Shown: positions 34,473 through 43,169, counted from the stretch's first letter. The stretch is DNA of 64,000 nucleotides from Pseudomonas sp. LBUM920 (GCF_003852315.1 NZ_CP027762.1:4321501-4385500), one strand, 5' to 3'. Notes: generated by a model not told the origin, from the letters alone. Made by a program: numbers and translations.

Positions 34473-34498
34473 AAGCCCAACCTTTTCAGGTTGGGCTT
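34473..34498 (-). terminator. Rho-independent terminator between tRNA-Pro and acetyltransferase (bidirectional)
   Basis: AAGCCCAACCT (34473-34483), loop TTTC, AGGTTGGGCTT (34488-34498) is a perfect 11-bp stem. On the minus strand it runs into a T-tract, so it ends the tRNA-Pro transcript; on the plus strand it follows the acetyltransferase gene. Confidence 0.85.
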
Positions 34499-34509
34499 GA
34501 TCAAGAATA

Positions 34510-34586
34510 TGGTCGGGACGGAGTGATTCGAACACTCGACCCCTAGCACCCCATGCTAGTGCGCTACCGGACTGCGCTACGCCCCG
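34510..34586 (-). tRNA. tRNA-Pro (anticodon GGG)
   Basis: The 77-nt gene folds into a full cloverleaf. The acceptor stem is CGGGGCG with CGTCCCG, followed by A-CCA coded in the DNA. The D arm contains AGCGCAGTCCGGTAGCGC, the anticodon stem is CTAGC/GCTAG with loop ATGGGGT (anticodon GGG), and the T arm has the loop GTTCGAATC. It lies downstream of the merR-like gene. Confidence 0.97.
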
Positions 34587-34676
34587 ACTAGGCGTGTTAC
34601 TGGGTTCGCTTCGTTACGAAGCGATCCGGAATATACCGCAAGCTTTTGAAATGTGGAAGTATTTTAAAAGCCGACG

Positions 34677-35033
34677 TTATTTCTTCAAAACCACCAGCAC
34701 ATCTTCGAGTTCGGAGATCATCTGGCGGATCAGTTGCTTGTATTGGGTGGTGTCGTCTTTGGCTTCATCACCGGACATGCGCTGACGCGCGCCACTGATG
34801 GTGAACCCCTGGTCGTACAGCAACGCACGGATCTGTCGGATCATCAGCACATCCTGGCGCTGATAATACCGACGGTTCCCGGTGCGTTTGACGGGGTTGA
34901 GTTGAGGAAACTCCTGCTCCCAATAGCGCAGCACGTGCGGCTTGACCGCACAAAGCTCGCTGACTTCACCAATGGTGAAGTAGCGTTTGCCTGGGATGAC
35001 GGGTAGCTCGTCGTTATGACTTGGTTCCAGCAT
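34677..35033 (-). CDS. MerR-family regulator of the ihfA-linked type
   Basis: The 118-residue protein has a MerR winged helix (KRYFTIGEVSELCAVKPHVLRYWEQEFPQLNPVKRTGNRRYYQRQDV) and a short helical dimerisation tail, with no cysteine metal site. The gene lies right behind ihfA, as in P. aeruginosa. The start at 35033 (MLEPSHNDE) overlaps the last 20 nt of ihfA. The regulon is unknown. Confidence 0.93.
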   Translation of the reverse strand: MLEPSHNDELPVIPGKRYFTIGEVSELCAVKPHVLRYWEQEFPQLNPVKRTGNRRYYQRQDVLMIRQIRALLYDQGFTISGARQRMSGDEAKDDTTQYKQLIRQMISELEDVLVVLKK

Positions 35034-35316
35034 AAGCCTCAACTCGGGCCTTCAACTTCTGCCCTGGACGAAAGGTGACCACACGGCGAGCCGTGATCGG
35101 GATTTCTTCTCCCGTTTTTGGATTGCGGCCAGGCCGCTGGCGTTTGTCCCGCAGGTCAAAATTGCCGAAACCGGACAATTTGACCTGTTCGTTGTCTTCC
35201 AGAGCGTGCCTGATTTCTTCAAAAAACAGCTCGACCAATTCCTTGGCTTCGCGTTTGTTCAGACCCAGCTCTTCGTACAGACGTTCCGCCATCTCAGCTT
35301 TCGTCAAAGCCCCCAT
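35014..35316 (-). CDS. ihfA: Integration host factor subunit alpha
   Basis: The 100-residue protein is a typical IHF-alpha: MGALTKAEMAERLYEELGLNKREAKELVELFFEEIR, then the DNA-minor-groove arm with RPGRNPKTGEEIPITARRVVTFRPGQKLKARVE. It heterodimerises with IhfB to bend DNA. The gene follows pheT by 3 nt, the conserved order pheS-pheT-ihfA. Confidence 0.98.
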   Translation of the reverse strand: MGALTKAEMAERLYEELGLNKREAKELVELFFEEIRHALEDNEQVKLSGFGNFDLRDKRQRPGRNPKTGEEIPITARRVVTFRPGQKLKARVEAYAGTKS

Positions 35317-35319
35317 ACG

Positions 35320-37698
35320 TCACTTCCTTAACGTGGCGTTCAACCTTTGTTCGAGCGAGGTGAGGATATTTTGTGTCGTGGTATTCACCTCATCGTCATT
35401 AAGAGTGCGCGATGGATGCTGCCAGGTCAAGCCAACTGCAAGGCTTTTTCTATGCGGATCAATGCCTTTACCCTGATAGACGTCAAATAGCCTGAGGTCT
35501 GTCAGCCATTCCCCTGCATTTTCACGGATTACATCCAGAACGGCAGTGGCGGCGACTTCGCGATCGGCGATCAGGGCCAGGTCACGACGCACTTCAGGGA
35601 AGCGCGACAACTCGCTGAATTTAGGCATCTTGCCCGACGCGACTTCCGCCAAGACTAGCTCAAAAACGAATACCGGACGGTCCAGACCGAGGGTTTTCGA
35701 CAACTCCGGGTGGATGGCACCTACGTAGCCCACCAGGCGCCCTTCGCGTTCGATACGCGCAGTCTGGCCCGGATGCAACGCTGGGTGGCTGCCCGGCACG
35801 AACGTGAAATCGTCGAGCGCGCCAGCAAAGCCCAATACTGCTTCCACGTCAGCCTTGACGTCGAAGAAGTCCACGGCGTCGCGGCCTTGGGCCCAGCCCT
35901 CAGGCAGGCGGCTGCCGCACACCACGCCAGCCAGCATCGGCTCTTGTTTCAGGCCGTCGAGTTGGCCGACAAAACGCAGGCCGCTTTCGAACATGCGCAC
36001 GCGGTCTTGCTGACGGTTCAGGTTGTGGGACAGTGCCTTTACCAAGCCCGGCCACAACGACGAACGCATGGCCGCCATGTCGTTCGAGATCGGGTTGGCC
36101 AACAGCAGTGGCTCGACGCCAGGGTTGAACAACTCGAACTGTTTAGGATCGATGAAGCTGTAGGTCACCGCCTCCTGGTAGCCACGGGCGACCAGCAGGC
36201 GACGCAACTCCGGCAAGTGCGCACGGGCCTCAGCTTTAGGCTGCGGCGCCAGGCGTGCTTGCGGGTAGCGAACCGGCAGGCGGTTGTAGCCATACAGCCG
36301 GGCCAGTTCTTCGATCAGGTCAACTTCCAGGCTGATATCGAAGCGATGGCTTGGCACTTCAACGTGCCACTGCCCTTCCCCGCCCGCGGTAATGCTCAGG
36401 CCGAGAGCCGACAGCAGCTGCTCGATTTGAGCCGGCTCAATCACCAGGCCGAGCATTTGCTCAACGCTCTTGGCGCGCAGGGTGATCGGAGCAACGGACG
36501 GCAGGTGCTGCTCGTTCACGGTTTCGGTGATCGGGCCAGCTTCGCCGCCGGTGATTTCCAGCAGCAGGCCAGTGGCGCGCTCCATGGCTTCACGGGCCAG
36601 CTTCCAGTCCACGCCACGCTCATAGCGGTGCGAGGCATCGGTGTGCAAGCCGTAGGAACGGGCCTTGCCAGCGATGGCGATCTGATCAAAGAACGCGCTT
36701 TCGAGGAAAATATCGCGAGTGGTCGCGGACACACCGCTGTGCTCGCCACCCATCACGCCGGCAATCGCCAGGGCCCGGGAATGGTCGGCGATGACCAGGG
36801 TATCGGCGCGCAGGCTGACTTCCTGGCCGTCGAGCAAGACGAGCTTCTCGCCTTCTTCGGCCATGCGTACGCGGATGCCGCCATTGATTTCGGCGAGATC
36901 GAACGCGTGCAGCGGTTGGCCCAGCTCCAACATCACGTAGTTGGTGATGTCGACGGCAGCGTCAATACTGCGTACGTCGGCGCGGCGCAAGCGCTCAACC
37001 ATCCACAGCGGGGTTGGCTTGGACAGGTCGACGTTGCGGATGACACGGCCCAGGTAACGCGGGCAAGCGTTGGGAGCCAGGACCTCGATCGGGCGCACTT
37101 CATCATGCACAGCCGGCACGGCGGCAACTACCGGACGAGTAACCGGAGCGTTATACAACGCACCCACTTCACGTGCCAAACCGGCCAGGGACAGGCAATC
37201 GCCGCGGTTCGGGGTCAGGTCGACCTCGATGCTGGCGTCTTCGAGCTCCAGGTAAACGCGGATGTCCTGGCCCACTGGCGCGTCGGCCGGCAGTTCCATC
37301 AGGCCGTCGTTGCCTTCGCCCACTTGCAGTTCAGCCTGGGAGCACAGCATGCCGTTGGATTCAACGCCACGCAGCTTGGCTTTCTTGATCTTGAAGTCGC
37401 CTGGCAGTTCGGCGCCGATCATGGCAAACGGAATCTTCAGGCCCGGGCGCACGTTTGGCGCTCCGCATACGACCTGGAAGGTTTCGGTGCCATTGCTGAC
37501 TTGACACACGCGCAATTTATCAGCATCAGGGTGCTGCTCGGTGCTCAGCACCTCGCCTACGACCACGCCGCTGAAAACACCGGCGGCCGGCGTGACGCTG
37601 TCGACCTCAAGACCGGCCATCGACAGACGAGCAACCAGCTCGTCGCGATCTACCTGCGGGCTTACCCAGCCACGCAGCCATTGTTCACTGAATTTCAT
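35320..37698 (-). CDS. pheT: Phenylalanyl-tRNA synthetase beta subunit
   Basis: The 792-residue subunit begins MKFSEQWLRGWVSP and contains the tRNA-binding EMAP-like domain (residues about 40-150), the B3/B4 editing domain, the B5 domain and the C-terminal anticodon-binding ferredoxin fold ending TSLEQRLNATLRK. The length is normal. It charges tRNA-Phe together with PheS. The gap to pheS is 26 nt. Confidence 0.98.
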   Translation of the reverse strand: MKFSEQWLRGWVSPQVDRDELVARLSMAGLEVDSVTPAAGVFSGVVVGEVLSTEQHPDADKLRVCQVSNGTETFQVVCGAPNVRPGLKIPFAMIGAELPGDFKIKKAKLRGVESNGMLCSQAELQVGEGNDGLMELPADAPVGQDIRVYLELEDASIEVDLTPNRGDCLSLAGLAREVGALYNAPVTRPVVAAVPAVHDEVRPIEVLAPNACPRYLGRVIRNVDLSKPTPLWMVERLRRADVRSIDAAVDITNYVMLELGQPLHAFDLAEINGGIRVRMAEEGEKLVLLDGQEVSLRADTLVIADHSRALAIAGVMGGEHSGVSATTRDIFLESAFFDQIAIAGKARSYGLHTDASHRYERGVDWKLAREAMERATGLLLEITGGEAGPITETVNEQHLPSVAPITLRAKSVEQMLGLVIEPAQIEQLLSALGLSITAGGEGQWHVEVPSHRFDISLEVDLIEELARLYGYNRLPVRYPQARLAPQPKAEARAHLPELRRLLVARGYQEAVTYSFIDPKQFELFNPGVEPLLLANPISNDMAAMRSSLWPGLVKALSHNLNRQQDRVRMFESGLRFVGQLDGLKQEPMLAGVVCGSRLPEGWAQGRDAVDFFDVKADVEAVLGFAGALDDFTFVPGSHPALHPGQTARIEREGRLVGYVGAIHPELSKTLGLDRPVFVFELVLAEVASGKMPKFSELSRFPEVRRDLALIADREVAATAVLDVIRENAGEWLTDLRLFDVYQGKGIDPHRKSLAVGLTWQHPSRTLNDDEVNTTTQNILTSLEQRLNATLRK

Positions 37699-37724
37699 CC
37701 TGCTCTCCTAAAGATTCGTTACGA

Positions 37725-38741
37725 CTAGCGAAATTGCGCGAGGAACCGCAAGTCGTTGTCGAAGAACAGACGCAAGTCGTTCACGCCGTAACGCAGCATG
37801 GCCAGACGCTCAACGCCCATGCCGAAGGCAAAGCCCGAGAACTCTTCCGGGTCGATCCCGGACATGCGCAGCACGTTAGGGTGAACCATGCCGCAGCCCA
37901 TCACTTCCAGCCAGCCGGTCTGCTTGCAGACGCGGCAGCCTTTGCCGCTGCACATCACGCATTCCATGTCGACTTCAGCGGACGGCTCGGTGAACGGGAA
38001 GAACGAAGGACGGAAACGCACCGCCAGCTCTTTCTCGAAGAACACCCGCAGGAATTCTTCGATGGTGCCTTTGAGGTCGGCAAAATTGATGTCGCGATCA
38101 ACCAGCAGGCCTTCGACCTGGTGGAACATCGGCGAGTGGGTGATATCCGAGTCGCTACGGTACACACGGCCTGGGCAGACGATGCGGATCGGCGGCTTGT
38201 TCGCTTCCATGGTGCGGACCTGTACCGGCGAGGTATGGGTGCGCAACAGCATGTTTGCGTTGAAATAGAAGGTGTCGTGCATCGACCGGGCCGGGTGATG
38301 GCCTGGGATGTTGAGCGCCTCGAAGTTGTGATAGTCGTCTTCGACCTCAGGGCCTTCGGCAATGCCGTAGCCGATGTGGGTAAAGAACTGCTCGATACGT
38401 TCCAGAGTTCGGGTGATCGGGTGCAGACCGCCCGAGGCCTGACCACGGCCAGGCAGGGTCACGTCAATGGACTCGGCGGCGAGTTTGGCCGCAAGATCGG
38501 CCTCCTCGAGCGACGCCTTGCGCGCATTGAGAACCTCTGTGACACGCTCCTTGGCAACGTTGATCAGCGCACCGACTTGCGGACGCTCTTCAGCCGGCAA
38601 ATTCCCCAGGGTCTTCATCACCTGAGTCAATTCACCTTTCTTGCCAAGGTAGTGAACCCGGATTTGCTCCAGGGCATTTACATCTTCAGCGCTTTGCACA
38701 GCCTCAAGGGCTTGAGCGACGAGCGCGTCCAGGTTTTCCAT
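37725..38741 (-). CDS. pheS: Phenylalanyl-tRNA synthetase alpha subunit
   Basis: The 338-residue subunit has an N-terminal coiled coil and the class II core with motif 2 (FRPSFFPFTEPSAEVD) and motif 3 (GFAFGMGVERLAMLRYG). GKGCRVCKQTGWLEVMGCGMVHPNVL carries the phenylalanine pocket. It follows rplT with a strong hairpin between them. Confidence 0.98.
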   Translation of the reverse strand: MENLDALVAQALEAVQSAEDVNALEQIRVHYLGKKGELTQVMKTLGNLPAEERPQVGALINVAKERVTEVLNARKASLEEADLAAKLAAESIDVTLPGRGQASGGLHPITRTLERIEQFFTHIGYGIAEGPEVEDDYHNFEALNIPGHHPARSMHDTFYFNANMLLRTHTSPVQVRTMEANKPPIRIVCPGRVYRSDSDITHSPMFHQVEGLLVDRDINFADLKGTIEEFLRVFFEKELAVRFRPSFFPFTEPSAEVDMECVMCSGKGCRVCKQTGWLEVMGCGMVHPNVLRMSGIDPEEFSGFAFGMGVERLAMLRYGVNDLRLFFDNDLRFLAQFR

Positions 38742-38763
38742 GTACAGACTCCAGATACAAAAT

Positions 38764-38791
38764 AGGGGAAGAGCTTGAAGGCTCTTCCCCT
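38764..38791 (-). terminator. Terminator/attenuator hairpin between rplT and pheS
   Basis: On the minus strand AGGGGAAGAGC, loop CTTCAA, GCTCTTCCCCT forms a perfect 11-bp stem followed by ATTTTG. A second small stem (GGGCTACTCCTGTAGCCC, about 38812-38829) precedes it. No Phe-rich leader peptide is visible, so it looks like a simple partial terminator between the infC-rpmI-rplT and pheST segments. Confidence 0.75.
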
Positions 38792-38850
38792 ATTTATGAC
38801 GTTTACCACCGTGGGCTACAGGAGTAGCCCAAGGTGACTGTCGGGGGTAC

Positions 38851-39207
38851 TTAAGCCAAGGTGGCTTTAGCTTTCTCGACAATCGCAGCAAACACCGCTT
38901 TATCGTTCACGGCCAGTTCAGCCAGAACCTTACGGTCGATTTCGATGGACGCTTTTTTCAGGCCAGCGATGAAACGGCTGTAGGACAGACCGTTAACACG
39001 AGCACCAGCATTGATACGAGCGATCCACAGAGCGCGGAACTGACGTTTTTTCTGACGACGGTCACGGTAGGCGTATTGGCCTGCCTTGATTACCGCTTGC
39101 TTGGCAACACGGAATACGCGCGAGCGTGCGCCGTAGTAGCCTTTAGCGAGTTTCAGAATTTTTTTGTGACGTTTACGGGCAATGACGCCACGCTTTACAC
39201 GAGCCAT
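38851..39207 (-). CDS. rplT: 50S ribosomal protein L20
   Basis: The 118-residue basic protein MARVKRGVIARKRHKKILKL is L20 at full length. L20 starts assembly of the 50S subunit and represses rpmI-rplT translation in enterics. It lies 30 nt behind rpmI. Confidence 0.99.
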   Translation of the reverse strand: MARVKRGVIARKRHKKILKLAKGYYGARSRVFRVAKQAVIKAGQYAYRDRRQKKRQFRALWIARINAGARVNGLSYSRFIAGLKKASIEIDRKVLAELAVNDKAVFAAIVEKAKATLA

Positions 39208-39237
39208 GAGTTACTTCCTCTAGTCTTGATCCAAAAA

Positions 39238-39432
39238 TTAACGAAGGCGCAGCATGCGCTCGACTTTTGCCACGTCAGACGGATGCAGCAAGCTGCTACC
39301 GCGCAGTTGACGCTTACGCTTGGTCGACATTTTGGTCAGGATGTGGCTCTTGAAAGCGTGCTTGTGCTTGATACCGTTAGCAGTTTTCAGAAACCGCTTA
39401 GCAGCACCACTTTTAGTCTTCATCTTTGGCAT
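39238..39432 (-). CDS. rpmI: 50S ribosomal protein L35
   Basis: The 64-residue basic protein MPKMKTKSGAAKRFLKTANG, with KRKRQLRGSSLLHPSDVAKV near its end, is L35. It is in the conserved order infC-rpmI-rplT. Confidence 0.99.
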   Translation of the reverse strand: MPKMKTKSGAAKRFLKTANGIKHKHAFKSHILTKMSTKRKRQLRGSSLLHPSDVAKVERMLRLR

Positions 39433-39492
39433 GTTCGGATACTCCGCATTCAGTTGATAAACATAATCAGAAGGCCTGCCGTGCCCTGTTGA

Positions 39493-40041
39493 TTACTTCT
39501 TCTTTTTCGGGGCGATGACCATAATCAGCTGGCGTCCTTCCATCTTAGGATGCTGCTCGACGGAACCGTACTCCAGCAGGTCAGCTTCAACCCGCTTGAG
39601 GAGTTCCATCCCCAGCTCCTGGTGGGCCATCTCACGGCCGCGGAATCGCAAGGATACCTTGGCCCTGTCCCCATCACTCAGGAAACGTACCAGGTTGCGC
39701 AGTTTTACCTGGTAATCCCCTTCCTCCGTCCCTGGACGAAACTTGATTTCTTTTACTTGAATCTGCTTCTGGTTCTTCTTCGCTGCGGCAACCTGCTTCT
39801 TCTTCTCGAAGATCGACTTGCCGTAGTCCATCACCCGGCAAACGGGTGGGATTGCATCGGCGGAGATTTCCACCAGGTCCAATTTGGACTCTTCAGCAAT
39901 ACGAAGCGCTTCATCAATCGAGACGATGCCAATCTGCTCGCCGTCAGCGCCAATTAACCGAACCTCGCGTGCCGAGATATTCTCGTTGATCGGGGCTTTC
40001 GGTGCAGCTCGTTTATCTTGTCTCATTTCACGCTTAATAAT
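39493..40041 (-). CDS. infC: Translation initiation factor IF-3 (ATT start)
   Basis: The IF-3 core is unmistakable: INENISAREVRLIGADGEQIGIV, RVMDYGKSIFEKKK, VKEIKFRPGTEEGDYQVK and SLRFRGREMAHQELG, ending in PKKKK. An ATG exists at 40026, but infC normally starts at ATT, and three in-frame ATT codons lie upstream at 40044, 40041 and 40038, behind a GGAG that sits in the last codons of thrS. I place the start at 40041 (the neighbours are equally possible), giving a product that begins IIKREMRQDKR. IF-3 proofreads start codons and so represses its own ATT-initiated mRNA. Confidence 0.93.
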   Translation of the reverse strand: MIKREMRQDKRAAPKAPINENISAREVRLIGADGEQIGIVSIDEALRIAEESKLDLVEISADAIPPVCRVMDYGKSIFEKKKQVAAAKKNQKQIQVKEIKFRPGTEEGDYQVKLRNLVRFLSDGDRAKVSLRFRGREMAHQELGMELLKRVEADLLEYGSVEQHPKMEGRQLIMVIAPKKKK

Positions 40042-40043
40042 AA

Positions 40044-41966
40044 TTACTCCGAATCTGGGCGACCACGCCGGGAAACCGCTTGCGCGAGGAACTCAGCGAA
40101 CTGGGCGACGGGCATCGAGCCCAGGTCAGCACCTTCACGAGTACGCACAGCGACAGTCTGCATCTCGACTTCCCGATCTCCGATAACCAAAAGATAGGGA
40201 ACCTTGAGCAAAGTATGCTCGCGGATTTTAAAGCCGATCTTTTCATTTCTCAAGTCGGACTTGGCACGAAATCCGCTTTCGTTGAGAGTTTTTTCAACTT
40301 CAGCTGCAAAATCTGCCTGTTTATCAGTGATATTCATGATCACCGCCTGAGTCGGAGCCAGCCACGCAGGGAACGCACCCTCGTAGTGCTCGATCAGGAT
40401 TCCGACAAACCGTTCGAACGAGCCAAGGATCGCTCGGTGCAACATAACCGGGTGTTTGCGGCTGTTGTCTTCGGAGACGTATTCGGCTCCCAAACGGATC
40501 GGCAGGTTAAAATCGAGCTGCAAAGTACCACATTGCCAGACACGACCAAGACAATCTTTCAGCGAGAACTCGATTTTCGGACCGTAGAAGGCGCCCTCAC
40601 CCGGCTGCAGATCGTACGCAAGGCCCGCGCTGTCTAGGGCGGCGGCCAGTGCAGCTTCGGCGCGATCCCACAGCTCGTCGGAGCCGACGCGTTTTTCCGG
40701 ACGAGTGGACAACTTCATTTCGACTTCGGTGAAGCCGAAATCGCGATAAACGTCCATGGTCAGCTTGATGAACGCGGCGGATTCAGCCTGCATCTGCTCT
40801 TCGGTGCAGAAGATGTGGGCGTCGTCCTGAGTGAAACCGCGCACGCGCATAATGCCGTGCAGTGCACCCGACGGCTCGTTACGGTGGCAGGCACCAAACT
40901 CGGCCAGACGCATCGGCAACTCGCGGTAGCTCTTCAAGCCCTGGTTGAACACCTGCACGTGGCATGGGCAGTTCATCGGCTTGATGGCGTAGTCGCGGTT
41001 TTCCGACTGAGTGGTGAACATGTTGTCGGCGTAGTTGGCCCAGTGCCCGGACTTTTCCCACAGGCTGCGGTCAACGACCTGCGGAGTCTTGATCTCCAGG
41101 TAGCCGTTTTCGCGCTGAACCTTGCGCATGTACTGCTCAAGCACTTGATACAGGGTCCAGCCGTTCGGGTGCCAGAACACCATCCCAGGCGCTTCTTCCT
41201 GGAGGTGGAACAGGTTCAGGCGCTTGCCGATCTTGCGATGGTCACGTTTTTCGGCTTCTTCAATGCGCTGGATGTAGGCCGCCAGCTGCTTTTTGTCAGC
41301 CCAGGCAGTGCCGTAGATGCGCTGCAGTTGCTCGTTCTTCGCGTCGCCGCGCCAGTAGGCGCCGGACAGCTTGGTCAGCTTGAACGACTTGAGGAAGCGC
41401 GTATTCGGCACGTGCGGGCCACGGCACATGTCGACGTATTCTTCGTGGTAGTACAGGCCCATCGCCTGCTCGTCCGGCATGTCTTCCACCAGACGCAGCT
41501 TGTAGTCTTCACCACGCGCGGTGAACACATCGATCACTTCGGCGCGCGGCGTGACCTTCTTGATTACGTCGTAGTCTTTTTCGATCAGCGCATGCATGCG
41601 CGTCTCGATAGCGGCCAGGTCGTCCGGCGTGAAGGGACGCTCGTAGGCGATATCGTAATAGAAGCCTTCATCGATGACCGGACCGATCACCATTTTTGCG
41701 GTGGGGTACAGCTGTTTGACCGCATGGCCAATCAGGTGCGCGCAAGAGTGGCGAATGATCTCCAGCCCCTCTTGATCCTTGGGCGTGATGATTTGCAGGC
41801 TGGCGTCGCTGGTGATCAGGTCGCTGGCGTCAACCAGCTTGCCGTCGACTTTGCCGGCTACGGTGGCCTTGGCCAGGCCTGCACCGATGGACGCGGCGAC
41901 TTCGGCTACAGATACCGAATGATCGAATGAACGTTGACTGCCGTCGGGAAGAGTAATAGTTGGCAT
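40044..41966 (-). CDS. thrS: Threonyl-tRNA synthetase
   Basis: The 640-residue enzyme has TGS and editing domains (HSCAHLIGHAVKQLYPTAKMVIGP with the HXXXH zinc-like site), the class II core (KPMNCPCHVQVFNQGLKSYRELPMRLAEFG; FTQDDAHIFC) and the C-terminal anticodon-binding domain. The start at 41966 (MPTITLPDGS) follows a GAGAGGAGGCGCC site; the longer frame to 41999 is not coding. Two anticodon-like hairpins lie in its leader, consistent with autoregulation. Confidence 0.98.
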   Translation of the reverse strand: MPTITLPDGSQRSFDHSVSVAEVAASIGAGLAKATVAGKVDGKLVDASDLITSDASLQIITPKDQEGLEIIRHSCAHLIGHAVKQLYPTAKMVIGPVIDEGFYYDIAYERPFTPDDLAAIETRMHALIEKDYDVIKKVTPRAEVIDVFTARGEDYKLRLVEDMPDEQAMGLYYHEEYVDMCRGPHVPNTRFLKSFKLTKLSGAYWRGDAKNEQLQRIYGTAWADKKQLAAYIQRIEEAEKRDHRKIGKRLNLFHLQEEAPGMVFWHPNGWTLYQVLEQYMRKVQRENGYLEIKTPQVVDRSLWEKSGHWANYADNMFTTQSENRDYAIKPMNCPCHVQVFNQGLKSYRELPMRLAEFGACHRNEPSGALHGIMRVRGFTQDDAHIFCTEEQMQAESAAFIKLTMDVYRDFGFTEVEMKLSTRPEKRVGSDELWDRAEAALAAALDSAGLAYDLQPGEGAFYGPKIEFSLKDCLGRVWQCGTLQLDFNLPIRLGAEYVSEDNSRKHPVMLHRAILGSFERFVGILIEHYEGAFPAWLAPTQAVIMNITDKQADFAAEVEKTLNESGFRAKSDLRNEKIGFKIREHTLLKVPYLLVIGDREVEMQTVAVRTREGADLGSMPVAQFAEFLAQAVSRRGRPDSE

Positions 41967-41985
41967 GGCGCCTCCTCTCCTAGTG

Positions 41986-42006
41986 GTGACCCCTACCAAA
42001 GGTCAC
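41986..42006 (-). promoter_or_regulatory. Probable ThrRS operator hairpin 1 (tRNA-Thr GGU anticodon mimic)
   Basis: Read on the minus strand, GTGACC-T pairs with G-GGTCAC (six Watson-Crick pairs plus a T-G wobble), leaving the 7-nt loop TTGGTAG. Numbered as an anticodon loop this is T32 T33 G34 G35 T36 A37 G38, exactly U33-GGU-A37 of tRNA-Thr(GGU). It ends 19 nt before the thrS ATG, next to the ribosome-binding site, where E. coli thrS has its operator domain 2. Confidence 0.7.
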
Positions 42007-42061
42007 GTGGGTTGGGATGAGCCAGTACAAGATCCAACACCAGGCCGTTCAATGATGAACG

Positions 42062-42080
42062 CCTGCCTTACAGCGGCAGG
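42062..42080 (-). promoter_or_regulatory. Probable ThrRS operator hairpin 2 (UGU loop)
   Basis: Read on the minus strand, CCTGCC, loop GCTGTAA, GGCAGG. The 7-nt loop carries TGT at anticodon positions 34-36 followed by AA, as in tRNA-Thr(UGU), though position 33 is C instead of T. It lies about 95 nt upstream of the thrS ATG and could be the second arm for the ThrRS dimer. Confidence 0.5.
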
Positions 42081-42335
42081 AGCCTTTCGGCCAACCGATA
42101 ATCGAACCAGAGTGACTGGAGTGAGCTAAAAAGAACATGGCAAGGCGGCAATTTGGCACGCCTGTAAATAGCCAGGCCGAGGATGCTAGCACAGATGAAC
42201 GGTCATAGCGCTGGCGCCGACTTTCTGAAAAGACAAATTCCAGGCTTTATAGGTGCAAAAGTGAACTTGAGCTGTACGCCATGCCTCAAACACACCGAGA
42301 ATCGCTGTTCGTCCTCGACCCAAAGGAGCATCCAC

Positions 42336-42647
42336 ATGATGCGTTTCACCTCGACCCTCGCTCTCGCTGCTTCCCTGGCCTTCCTGTCGCTTGGCGCCCA
42401 GGCAGCCGCCCCATCGAACTGGCCAACCGGCGCTCGCGACAACTTCATCAAAGATTGCAGTTCGGCAGCCCAGCAAAGCGTGGACGCCAAAACTGCCAAA
42501 GACCATTGCGAATGTGGCGCTGACAAGATCAACGCCGAATTGAGCACGGCTGAGATCAAGGAGCTCATGACCAACCAGAACGCAGATCCGGCGCTTAAGA
42601 ACAAAGCTGTCGCGGCTATTTCGTCCTGCAAAGTCGTGAAGAAATAA
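42336..42647 (+). CDS. Small exported protein, function unknown
   Basis: The 103-residue protein starts at the first of two ATG codons after AAGGAGC. A signal peptide (MMRFTSTLALAASLAFLSLGAQAAAP) is followed by a small helical domain with four cysteines (DCSSAAQ, DHCECGADK, SSCKVV), probably forming disulfides in the periplasm. No family is recognised. Frames extending upstream to 42183 are not coding. A GC hairpin (AAGCCCCG/CGGGGCTT, 42763-42783) lies downstream and may end the transcript. Confidence 0.85.
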   Translation: MMRFTSTLALAASLAFLSLGAQAAAPSNWPTGARDNFIKDCSSAAQQSVDAKTAKDHCECGADKINAELSTAEIKELMTNQNADPALKNKAVAAISSCKVVKK

Positions 42648-42939
42648 TCAGAACGATCACTGATCAGACGGCCGTCGCGCTGAAAAAACAGCCCGAAAAT
42701 TGCCATTTCGCACAAATTACGCAGCTTTTACGGCTTTTTTTAACAGCTGATATTTCGCACCAAAGCCCCGTAGAACGGGGCTTTCAGCCAGCCCAGGCAG
42801 TAAATGCAACGCTATTCATTAGCAAACAATGCCTTGGGGGGGCTCCCAAGTCGAACATTTCGACTATGATAGCCAAGTGTGCCCAGTTGGCCTGAGCAGC
42901 ACAGCACTACTGAAAATATATGTTTCTTGGAGATACACC

Positions 42940-43152
42940 ATGTCTAATCGCCAAACCGGCACCGTTAAATGGTTCAACGATGAAAAAGGCTTCGGCTTCA
43001 TCACTCCTCAAGGTGGCGGTGACGACCTGTTCGTACACTTCAAAGCTATCGAAAGCGACGGTTTCAAAAGCCTGAAAGAAGGCCAAACCGTTTCCTTCGT
43101 GGCTGAGAAAGGCCAAAAGGGTATGCAAGCTGCACAGGTTCGCGGCGAGTAA
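42940..43152 (+). CDS. Cold-shock domain protein (CspA family)
   Basis: The 70-residue protein MSNRQTGTVKWFNDEKGFGF with RNP1 KGFGFITP and RNP2 LFVHFKAI is a single-domain CspA-type RNA chaperone. TTGGAGATACACC provides the ribosome-binding site. The about 290-nt upstream gap allows a long 5' leader, as in cspA genes. Which Csp paralogue it is cannot be said. Confidence 0.97.
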   Translation: MSNRQTGTVKWFNDEKGFGFITPQGGGDDLFVHFKAIESDGFKSLKEGQTVSFVAEKGQKGMQAAQVRGE

Positions 43153-43169
43153 TTCTCCGCTGAGCTAAA

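Noticed and set aside
42183..42335. Upstream extension of the small secreted protein
   Set aside because: It would hide the signal peptide; an AAGGAGC site marks the ATG at 42336.
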